Of a DNA stretch of 5,372 nucleotides, positions 1 to 5,372 are shown piece after piece. Positions within the stretch are counted from its first letter, which is position 1, and each line of letters begins with the position of its first letter. Location: NCBI GenBank assembly GCA_026394095.1, contig JAPKYY010000859.1, forward strand, positions 1 through 5,372. The letters are read 5' to 3'. Below the pieces are notes generated by a model. It saw only the letters and a list, made by a program, of their open reading frames with translations. It had not been told where the DNA came from and did no database searches. This stretch comes from Acidobacteriota bacterium (GTDB taxonomy: Bacteria; Acidobacteriota; Terriglobia; Bryobacterales; Bryobacteraceae). A program made the position numbers and the translations under genes.

Positions 1-248
1 AAGATCTTGTCCACCTTGCCGTGATCCACGCGAAACAGAATCTTCAAGCGGGTTGGCCCATCGAGTTTCAACCTGGTTTGGCGCGAAGTAAAGCCTCCAG
101 ACCAGTTGCTGCAAATGGTGCCCTGCCCAGGCTGCATCGGAACCTCATAACCCACATACTTCAGGGCATCGCGAGAGGCAGTCGCCAGCATTGCGCCAAG
201 ATCCTGCCCTGCCACTGGGAGGGCGAGCATCAGCAGCACCCACTTCAC
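1..248 (-). CDS. Exported protein of unknown function, N-terminal part (runs off the window)
   Basis: An open frame of 82 codons runs to the window edge without a stop. The start is a GTG that overlaps the TGA of the upstream HEAT-repeat gene (GTGA, 4 bases shared), with GGAG 8 bases before it, so the GTG is well supported. The product opens with MKWVLLMLALPVAG, a short signal peptide probably cleaved just before QDL. The following residues contain one cysteine (ICSNW) and a segment (LKILFRVDHGKVDKI) that looks like a beta strand pair. From memory, acidobacterial exported proteins with this type of N-terminus often continue into HEAT repeats; the repeats would lie beyond the window, so this is not shown here. 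The 4-base overlap implies co-translation with the upstream gene, making it the last visible member of the sigma-factor module. Function is not recognised. Confidence 0.75.
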   Translation of the reverse strand, partial: MKWVLLMLALPVAGQDLGAMLATASRDALKYVGYEVPMQPGQGTICSNWSGGFTSRQTRLKLDGPTRLKILFRVDHGKVDKI

Positions 249-1123
249 TTGAGCAGCTCCGCCATGAAGTCGGCCGATTCCTTGCTGTTCATCATGCTCA
301 GGTAACGCACCGCCTCTTTCTTGATCTGGATGTCTTTTTCGGAACGTGCTATTTGCACCAATTCTTTGGCACCACCACCAATAAAGAGCCCATGTATGAT
401 GTCTTTCTTTAGCTTCAGGCTCGCCTCACTGGAGTAGAGTTGAACCAGCATTTCGCGACCTCCACTTACGCCCAGCCAGTGGATTGAAGTGGATTTGAGA
501 TCTTCGTTTTTCTCGGCCTTCGCAAGCCCAAGAAGACGTTCTTTGTCTCCCATGATCATGAAGCTGTGAAGGATCTCTTTCTTCACAGAAAGCTCGCTTG
601 CGCTTTTGTAGACGTCTTCAAGAATCGCACCATTCCTTTTGCCGCCAATGCCAAGGTTATGGATCGCCAACTTCTGAAGCTCTGGACTGCTATTGCCTTT
701 GGCAATCTTGCCGATCAGTTCCTGTGCCTTCGGATCCCCGCTTTGACCCAAGACGAATAACGCCTTGAGCTCTTCGTCGGATTGTTCTTCGGGTGAGATC
801 TTTTTACCTGAGGCCTGGTTGATTTCCAGTTGCAATGCGCGAGCATCGTTGGCCCACTTGCTGGTGCTGAACTTGGCCTGTAAAGCGGCGAGTTGCTTCA
901 AGGCTGCAGTGCGATCACCCAGCTTGTTTGCTGCATAGGCGCTCCAGTACATGGCTGCGTCGGCGCGCGAGCTCATCGACTGGATCTCGGCCCCCAGCTT
1001 TACCATGGCCTCCTGATATTCTTTGCCGTCGATCAACGACAGTGCGGCCTGGTAGTTTTTCTCATCGGCGTCGGCACCCATCAACAGTGCGCCAGCCATT
1101 AACAGTGGCAATACGATTTTCAT
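245..1123 (-). CDS. Exported TPR-like / HEAT-repeat protein
   Basis: This 292-residue protein begins with a signal peptide (MKIVLPLLMAGALLMGADA), so it probably acts in the periplasm. There is no lipobox cysteine. Residues about 20-105 are helical and resemble TPR or tol-pal/YbgF-type repeats (YQAALSLIDGKEYQEA, AAMYWSAYAANKLGD). Residues about 117-290 form a helical repeat array of the HEAT type. The core IHxLGxxGG recurs around H155, H186, H215 and H244, and degenerates to R273, at spacings of 31, 29, 29 and 29; an earlier weak copy lies near F123. Such domains are protein-interaction scaffolds; no catalytic motif is visible. The ATG shares one base with the TAA of the upstream membrane-protein gene, and GGAG lies 11 bases before it. 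Its position directly after a sigma/membrane-protein pair suggests a role in the same signalling or stress response, as inference. Exact function is unknown. Confidence 0.85.
   Translation of the reverse strand: MKIVLPLLMAGALLMGADADEKNYQAALSLIDGKEYQEAMVKLGAEIQSMSSRADAAMYWSAYAANKLGDRTAALKQLAALQAKFSTSKWANDARALQLEINQASGKKISPEEQSDEELKALFVLGQSGDPKAQELIGKIAKGNSSPELQKLAIHNLGIGGKRNGAILEDVYKSASELSVKKEILHSFMIMGDKERLLGLAKAEKNEDLKSTSIHWLGVSGGREMLVQLYSSEASLKLKKDIIHGLFIGGGAKELVQIARSEKDIQIKKEAVRYLSMMNSKESADFMAELLK
257..260 (-). promoter_or_regulatory. Ribosome binding site for the GTG-started exported protein
   Basis: GGAG on the minus strand sits 8 bases before the GTG at 248, inside the last codons of the HEAT-repeat gene. 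This is the best Shine-Dalgarno match among the starts in this window, and it decides for GTG over the ATG six codons further in. Confidence 0.6.
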
Positions 1124-1668
1124 TAGTCAGTTAACTCCGTGTTCTGTTTGTTCTTGTTTTCGAGAAGGCGCACGCGAAAGAGAAGTCCCTGTTCACGAAT
1201 GCGTGCCCGGAGTGCCGTGGCCTCCTCGGGTTTCATGGTTTCGGAACTGTGGGCGACTTCGAGCAATACGCGCTCGAGTTCCTCCAGCAATTCCGCTGTT
1301 TGAAGCTCGCCGGCTTCCTGCGCGCCTCGGCGCAGAAGGCGGTTGGTTGAGAGCAGTTCTTCGGCACGAGCCTGCGCCAGTGGAGCAGCCCCATTGGCCG
1401 TTTCGATGAGCACGAGTTTGCTTCGCTCGAGATGCTCGGAGGTAGCCGCCTGCAAGAGCTGTTGCTGTGGCAAGTAGACAATTTCTGGATCTTTGGACGA
1501 GCGCCCGACAAAGAAGGCGATGGCCAGAGCGGCCGGAACCAGCATCCACAAAAACTTGTGGCTTACGCCGGGGCGAGCCCCCATCTCAGCCGATACTCTG
1601 GCCCAGATGCGCTTTTCAAAGTCTGAGTCGGGTTCGGGGATTTTTAGATTCTCATCGTCCAAGTGCAT
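1123..1668 (-). CDS. Single-pass membrane protein, putative anti-sigma factor (no zinc motif)
   Basis: A 181-residue protein with an acidic N-terminal segment of about 38 residues (DSDFEKRIWARVSAEM), one membrane helix at about 39-55 (FLWMLVPAALAIAFFVG) and a helical C-terminal region of about 125 residues. The C-terminal part is rich in Leu, Glu, Arg and Ala, with likely coiled coil around 97-170. The short charged segment before the helix fits a cytoplasmic N-terminus with the long region outside. The gene follows the ECF sigma gene with a 17-base overlap, the classic place for an anti-sigma factor. However, the protein has no cysteine at all, so the HxxxCxxC motif of zinc-binding anti-sigma factors is absent. 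The function is therefore inferred from position and topology, not from a recognised domain. The ATG has GAGG 4 bases upstream. It could instead be an uncharacterised membrane protein of the operon. Confidence 0.8.
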   Translation of the reverse strand: MHLDDENLKIPEPDSDFEKRIWARVSAEMGARPGVSHKFLWMLVPAALAIAFFVGRSSKDPEIVYLPQQQLLQAATSEHLERSKLVLIETANGAAPLAQARAEELLSTNRLLRRGAQEAGELQTAELLEELERVLLEVAHSSETMKPEEATALRARIREQGLLFRVRLLENKNKQNTELTD

Positions 1669-2188
1669 AACGCCTCAATTTCTCAACGGCTCGAAACACA
1701 CTGTGTTTGGCCGCGCTTGCTCCAATCGACAATTTCTCGCTAATCTCGGGGATCGAATTGCCCTCCACATGACGCATGAGAAAGGCTTGCCGCTCTTGTT
1801 CGCTGAGCCTCTTGATGCCGTCCTCAAGACGCTGACGGGCCTGGGCACTCTCCACGAGTCGATCCGCTTTGGGAGCAGTGTCGGCAAAGTCGGGCAATTC
1901 CCCGCCGGTGTCAGCAGTCCATTTCCTTCGACGCACCAGATCGAGGGCGCAGTTGGTTGCGATGCGCTGCAGCCAGGTGGAAAAACTGGCCCGATCGTCG
2001 AAGCTTTCGAGATTGCGGTAAGCCCGCAAAAAGCTCTCTTGCACCACGTCTTCGCTATCTCCCTCGTTGCGAGTGATGCGGAAGGCAACCCGGAACGCAG
2101 TTCGGGCGTGGCGCTCTACCAGGTGTTGGTAGGCGTTCTTGTTGCCCCTACGTATCTGGCCGATGATCTCGGCGTCAGTCGCTTGCAT
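1652..2188 (-). CDS. ECF-family RNA polymerase sigma factor (sigma-70 family, sigma-24 type)
   Basis: At 178 residues this has the usual length and two-domain layout of an extracytoplasmic function sigma factor, which directs RNA polymerase to stress or signal-dependent promoters. Region 2 spans about 10-90 and carries EDVVQESFLRAYRNLESFD (46-64) and FSTWLQRIATNCALDLVRRR (69-88), the core-binding and -10 recognition segments. A variable acidic linker (about 91-118) leads to region 4 (about 122-175), with LSEQERQAFLMRHVEGNSIP and a helix-turn-helix around PEISEKLSIGASAAKHSVFRA for -35 recognition. There is no C-terminal extension. An in-frame TAG directly precedes the ATG, so no longer start is possible. 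The Shine-Dalgarno match is poor. Only 31 bases separate it from the hydrolase stop, so any own promoter lies there or inside the hydrolase gene; I could not identify one. It overlaps the membrane-protein gene downstream, its presumed regulator. The exact ECF group cannot be assigned by eye. Confidence 0.95.
   Translation of the reverse strand: MQATDAEIIGQIRRGNKNAYQHLVERHARTAFRVAFRITRNEGDSEDVVQESFLRAYRNLESFDDRASFSTWLQRIATNCALDLVRRRKWTADTGGELPDFADTAPKADRLVESAQARQRLEDGIKRLSEQERQAFLMRHVEGNSIPEISEKLSIGASAAKHSVFRAVEKLRRYALGR
1673..1676 (-). promoter_or_regulatory. Likely ribosome binding site for the putative anti-sigma gene
   Basis: GAGG lies 4 bases before the ATG at 1668, inside the end of the sigma gene. 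The spacing is short, but the site supports this start, which creates the 17-base overlap. The next Met (residue 29) would remove most of the N-terminal segment. Confidence 0.35.
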
Positions 2189-2219
2189 CTAACCGATAGA
2201 CTGACAGAGGCGTCGGCGG

Positions 2220-3278
2220 TTAGCCTAATTTTCGGGCAATGTGAGAAATGATGTGATAACCCACGACGAACTTGAAGGGGGTTTCGCCCATGGTGTAATG
2301 TCCGCAGGGGAGCACTACCAGTTTGTGAGGTGCACCGCTCGCCTTGACGCAGGCCAGGATTTCCTTGCTGTACTGAGGCAAAAACGTCGTGTCGTAGGTG
2401 GTGTAGATGAAGAGGTTCTTCTTTTCCTGGTGTTTGGCGAACTCGTCCATGTAGAAGCGCGGACTCATCGAATCCCAGACCGTTTGCAGGCGCTCTAGGG
2501 TAAGGTGCTGCTCTAGGCTTGCTTTGATGTGACGAGTGGAGAGGCCTGTCCAGACGACGTCGCCGAAGCGGGCTGAACAGTGATTGAAGACGTTCACCTT
2601 GAGACGCTTGTCGAAGGTGCTGGCGAGGAAAGCGAATGCTGAGCCGAGGCTGGTTCCGACGATACCGATGTTTTCGTAGCCGGATTGCTCCAGCCAATCG
2701 ACTGCAGCGCGGATGTCATGCACGGCCTGACGGGTGGCGTGGAGGGTTCGGCCGATGTTGGAGGAGACGGCATAGTCGGCACGAGTCAGCGGAGGCGGCA
2801 TGCGGCGGTCATGGTAGGGCAAGCTCAGACGCAGGGCCGGGATACCGAGTTTTTGAAAGCCCTGACAGAGAGCTACGTGCTGCTGGGCGTGGGAATTCCA
2901 GTGTGGGAGTACAAGCACGGCACGCTTGCGCTTGTTCTCTTTGCCGTCGGGCATCGGGAACCAGCGGCCTTCGACGAGATTGTTCTCAGGATATGGAGAC
3001 TCCAGCGGAGAGGTGAAACGAAGCCATTCGCCGTCGAGGGTAAAGTCTTTGGGAGTGGTGTGCTGGAAGTAGGCAGGGCCATGAGCGATGGTTGCTTTGT
3101 TCACTTCACTGAGCCAGGCTTCCTCGTCGCCACCATCGAAGGGGCGGAGGACAGGTAGCTGGACATCCTTAAGCCATTCGGTGCCCCATTCAAAGGGCCG
3201 CACGACACGATCTGTAGAACGTGTAGCGAGGTCAGTTTCCCATCGGTCGAGCCAACGCTCGTATCGCCTTTTCAACAT
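2220..3278 (-). CDS. Alpha/beta hydrolase, ABHD18-like
   Basis: A 352-residue protein with an alpha/beta hydrolase core from about residue 118 to the end. The nucleophile elbow is IGIVGTSLGS with Ser210. The strand AVLVLPHWN (120-128) probably forms the oxyanion region. Asp296 (YTTYDTTF) and His327 (LPCGHYTMG) are in the right order and place to complete a Ser-Asp-His triad. An N-terminal segment of about 115 residues, rich in Trp, Arg and Asp, precedes the core and has no signal peptide, so the enzyme is probably cytoplasmic. The pattern LRLSLPYHDRR and the NHCSARFGDVVWTGLST segment recall the ABHD18 (DUF2048) group, a tentative family call. The substrate is unknown; ester or lipid hydrolysis is plausible. 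It starts 5 bases after the aldo/keto reductase stop, so the two are probably co-transcribed. No clear Shine-Dalgarno is seen. Confidence 0.88.
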   Translation of the reverse strand: MLKRRYERWLDRWETDLATRSTDRVVRPFEWGTEWLKDVQLPVLRPFDGGDEEAWLSEVNKATIAHGPAYFQHTTPKDFTLDGEWLRFTSPLESPYPENNLVEGRWFPMPDGKENKRKRAVLVLPHWNSHAQQHVALCQGFQKLGIPALRLSLPYHDRRMPPPLTRADYAVSSNIGRTLHATRQAVHDIRAAVDWLEQSGYENIGIVGTSLGSAFAFLASTFDKRLKVNVFNHCSARFGDVVWTGLSTRHIKASLEQHLTLERLQTVWDSMSPRFYMDEFAKHQEKKNLFIYTTYDTTFLPQYSKEILACVKASGAPHKLVVLPCGHYTMGETPFKFVVGYHIISHIARKLG

Positions 3279-3283
3279 TGATA

Positions 3284-4381
3284 CTATGCTGCGCCGGCAA
3301 GCGGCACATTGTCCTTTACGTGATCCATATTCACCATCTCGGAGATGGCTGCCGTAAGGTTTGCGTTACGGAGGTTCCAGATATAGGCCTTTTGCATCGG
3401 CTTTAGGTCCCCAGGGACTGCGGCGTTCAGCTTGGCCATGTGTTCACTCGGGGTCTGACGAGGGGCCCGGAAGTTAAAGGGCCGCGCCGACTTCATCGAG
3501 ATCATGCCCATGCCGGCCTTCTTTGCAGCGGCGAGGGCGTTGTCGACATAGGGCGAGTTCACCATGTTGTATGCAACCATGGCGGCTGAGTAGACCTTGG
3601 CCTTGACAGCGGCTTCGAGTACGCCACCGGGATCTGTGTGCGAAGACAAGCCGAGATGACGCACCTTGCCGGCCTTCTTGAGAGTTTCGAAGGCCTCGAA
3701 GATCTCGGGATGATTGAGGATCTCGTAGGGCGTGTTGGCACCGTGCGGACACATCAGCAGGTCGAGGTGGTCGGTGCCAAGAGTGGCCAGGGTTTTGTCG
3801 ACACTATCGAGGATGATCTGACGGTAGTTCTTGCCACGGTCGATGCGTTCGCCGTATTGCTTGGCCATGACGTTAGCGAGGGAGGCGGCATCGAGCTCAT
3901 CGCGCTGGCCGTTGAAGTAGTTGATGAAGTATTCGGGGGCGTCGGCTTTGCGGCGGGCGATCTCATCGAGGGCGAGGCTGCGGAGGCGCTTCTGCTCGGT
4001 TTCGTCGAGTGACTTGTAGATGTCCTGATAGAGACGGTTGCGATTGATATCCCAGATCGAGACTTTTGAGTTGATGAAGAACTTGTCGCGCTTGCGAACC
4101 TTGAGAACTTCGGCATAACCGAGCTCACTTTGGCCGCCACCGTAGGCTGGCGCGGTATCGAGGTAGTTGAGTCCCATGTCGATGGCAGCGAGGACGTGGT
4201 CGTAGTTCTTGGGCGAGATGGTGTTGCCACCCATCACAACTTCGCTGACCATGTAGCCGGTACGGCCCAGTTGCCGGTAGGACATTCCAGATTGCTTGTT
4301 GCGCCATTCGCCTTTGGTCTGCGCCGTTGCAGGTGCAGCCTTCAGGGCCAAAGCGGAGAGGAGAAGTTCGCGGCGTCTCAT
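3284..4381 (-). CDS. Tat-exported aldo/keto reductase
   Basis: A 365-residue aldo/keto reductase, a family of NAD(P)H-dependent carbonyl reductases with a TIM-barrel fold. The N-terminus MRRRELLLSALALKAAPATA has a twin-arginine pattern and hydrophobic stretch ending near ATAQ, implying folded export by the Tat system. The barrel starts at MSYRQLGRTGYMVSEVVMGG. All four catalytic residues are present: Asp75 and Tyr80 (LDTAPAYGGG), Lys106 (INSKV) and His213 (MCPHG). LDSVDKTLATLGTDHLDLLM (191-210) is the usual helix and strand before the His. ISMKSARPF (294-302) is the cofactor phosphate region, and ISEMVNMDHVKDNV the usual C-terminus; no ferredoxin extension follows. A helical insertion of about 77 residues (111-187) separates Lys106 from the next barrel element. 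A start 12 codons earlier (4417) is possible but overlaps the ABC-F gene and would bury the Tat signal, so 4381 is preferred. It begins 5 bases after the ABC-F stop. Substrate unknown. Confidence 0.92.
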   Translation of the reverse strand: MRRRELLLSALALKAAPATAQTKGEWRNKQSGMSYRQLGRTGYMVSEVVMGGNTISPKNYDHVLAAIDMGLNYLDTAPAYGGGQSELGYAEVLKVRKRDKFFINSKVSIWDINRNRLYQDIYKSLDETEQKRLRSLALDEIARRKADAPEYFINYFNGQRDELDAASLANVMAKQYGERIDRGKNYRQIILDSVDKTLATLGTDHLDLLMCPHGANTPYEILNHPEIFEAFETLKKAGKVRHLGLSSHTDPGGVLEAAVKAKVYSAAMVAYNMVNSPYVDNALAAAKKAGMGMISMKSARPFNFRAPRQTPSEHMAKLNAAVPGDLKPMQKAYIWNLRNANLTAAISEMVNMDHVKDNVPLAGAA

Positions 4382-4386
4382 AGCCG

Positions 4387-5372
4387 TTAGTTTAACTGTT
4401 CCGAAACGGTTTCCCATTCGAGCATCAATGCTTCGATGGCTTCGCGCTCTTTGGCGGCTTCAGTGGCAATGCGCTGGCTTTCGTCGGCGCTGACGTAGTT
4501 GCTGAGTTCGGCTTCGTAGCCGGCGACGGCAGCTTCGCGTTTGGCGATCTCGGCTTCGACGGCGAGGAGGCGGTCTTCAAGCTGCTTCACCTTCATCGGG
4601 TTGACGCGTTTGGCTGACTGGGACTTCTCTTCGACGACGGTTTGCTTCTCAACTACTGCGACGACTTCGGGCACTTCGACTTGCTTGGACTTCGCCCGCA
4701 GGTACTCTTCGTAGTTGCCTGGATAAGAAGTAACCGTGCCGCCGCCGACTTCGAAAACCTTCTTGGCCAGCTCATCGATGAAGTAGCGATCGTGACTGAC
4801 GAAGACCACAGTGCCTTCGTAGTTCTTGAGGGCTTCGAGCAGAACGTCTTTGGCCCGCATGTCGAGGTGGTTAGTGGGTTCGTCAAGGAGGACGAAGTTG
4901 GAGGGCTGAGTGAGGAGCTTACAGAGGGCGTAGCGATTGCGTTCGCCACCGCTTAAGACGCCGATCTTTTTGAATACGTCTTCGTCACGGAAGAGAAAGC
5001 AGCCAAGGAGGCCGCGGAGCTCTGTTGCTGTGGCCTTGGGGGCAGTGGCACAGAGGTCATCGAGGATTTCTGATTCAGGGTCGAGGGCTTTGTATTGGTC
5101 TTGGGCGAAGTAGTCGAATTCGACGTTGTGGCCTAGCTTGTATTCGCCGGAGGTGAGGCCTTCGAGGCCAGTGAGTAGCTTGATGAGCGTCGACTTGCCG
5201 GCACCGTTGTGGCCGACAAGGGCGATGCGATCGCCGCGCTCGATGTTGAAGGTGGCGTTTTCGAAGACCTTCTTGTTGCCGTAGCTCTTGGAGACGCCTT
5301 TGAATTCCGCGACAATGCGACCGCTGGCCTTGGGCGTCGGAAATTTGAAGTGGATGATCGGCTCTTCTTCCG
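4387..5372 (-). CDS. ABC-F family ATPase, C-terminal half (start beyond the window)
   Basis: The frame is open from the window edge (first full codon at 5370) for 327 residues; no ATG occurs before 4860, so start-based calling would truncate it inside the domain. It covers the second nucleotide-binding domain: Walker A GHNGAGKST (visible residues 53-61), Q-loop YFAQD (87-91), signature LSGGE (139-143), Walker B VLLDEPTNHLD (160-170) and the switch histidine in VSHDR (191-195). The DEPTNHLD motif and lack of membrane segments are typical of ABC-F proteins, soluble factors that act on the ribosome or, in Uup, DNA and ribosome processes. After YPGNYEEYLRAKSKQ the chain has a Val/Glu-rich linker and a coiled coil (about 255-327), like the C-terminal domain of Uup or YdiF-type members. 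The first ATPase domain and inter-domain linker should lie just upstream. Which subfamily it belongs to cannot be decided from this half. It is 5 bases ahead of the aldo/keto reductase gene. Confidence 0.95.
   Translation of the reverse strand, partial: EEEPIIHFKFPTPKASGRIVAEFKGVSKSYGNKKVFENATFNIERGDRIALVGHNGAGKSTLIKLLTGLEGLTSGEYKLGHNVEFDYFAQDQYKALDPESEILDDLCATAPKATATELRGLLGCFLFRDEDVFKKIGVLSGGERNRYALCKLLTQPSNFVLLDEPTNHLDMRAKDVLLEALKNYEGTVVFVSHDRYFIDELAKKVFEVGGGTVTSYPGNYEEYLRAKSKQVEVPEVVAVVEKQTVVEEKSQSAKRVNPMKVKQLEDRLLAVEAEIAKREAAVAGYEAELSNYVSADESQRIATEAAKEREAIEALMLEWETVSEQLN

Noticed and set aside
1493..2251. Long plus-strand reading frame of 252 codons opposite the sigma and membrane-protein genes
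   Set aside because: It runs antisense to a clear ECF sigma factor and shows no recognisable domain; a by-product of GC-rich codon use on the other strand.
2685..3158. Plus-strand reading frame of 157 codons opposite the hydrolase gene
   Set aside because: Antisense to a conserved hydrolase with a full set of catalytic residues; no domain or ribosome binding site supports it.
3334..3371. Two neighbouring inverted repeats (ccatct/agatgg and ccgtaa/ttacgg), considered as a terminator or operator
   Set aside because: Both lie within the reductase coding sequence, upstream of its stop, are short and have no T-run after them.
3638..4012. Plus-strand reading frame of 124 codons opposite the aldo/keto reductase
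   Set aside because: Its Val/Glu/Gly-rich composition is what the antisense of this coding region gives; no independent support.
4382..4417. Longer start of the aldo/keto reductase at 4417
   Set aside because: It would add 12 residues before the twin-arginine signal and overlap the ABC-F gene by 31 bases, without a better ribosome binding site.
4387..4860. A separate 157-residue gene starting at the ATG at 4860
   Set aside because: The same frame continues upstream with Walker A, signature and Walker B motifs, so this ATG is an internal codon right after DEPTNHLD.

Overview
The window is almost entirely coding, and every gene I can support lies on the minus strand. In transcription order (high to low coordinate) there are seven genes: the C-terminal part of an ABC-F ATPase, a Tat-signal aldo/keto reductase, an alpha/beta hydrolase, an ECF sigma factor, a single-pass membrane protein in the anti-sigma position, a secreted TPR/HEAT-repeat protein, and the N-terminus of another exported protein. 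The first and last run off the window edges. Gaps are 5, 5 and 31 bases, followed by overlaps of 17, 1 and 4 bases, so no stretch over 300 bases lacks a gene.

The content suggests an environmental bacterium, most likely an acidobacterium of the Solibacter/Bryobacter type. The clues are moderately high GC, an exported Tat-type aldo/keto reductase, an ECF sigma factor next to a membrane protein, and a run of exported HEAT-type proteins. This is inferred from gene style; there is no rRNA or other marker gene to confirm it.

The right part (2220-5372) holds three housekeeping or metabolic genes packed 5 bases apart. They need not share a function. The left part (1-2188) looks like a dedicated regulatory module: sigma factor, membrane protein, HEAT-repeat protein and exported protein, joined by overlapping stops and starts that imply translational coupling. 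The simplest reading is an ECF sigma factor held by a membrane protein without a zinc-binding motif, with the exported helical-repeat protein(s) acting as sensor, partner or output outside the cytoplasm. That functional link is inference from gene order.

I see no tRNA, rRNA, CRISPR array, insertion sequence, or convincing promoter or terminator. The most interesting items are the cysteine-free putative anti-sigma protein with its coupled HEAT-repeat partner, the regular His-bearing repeat in that partner, and an insertion of about 77 residues in the aldo/keto reductase.
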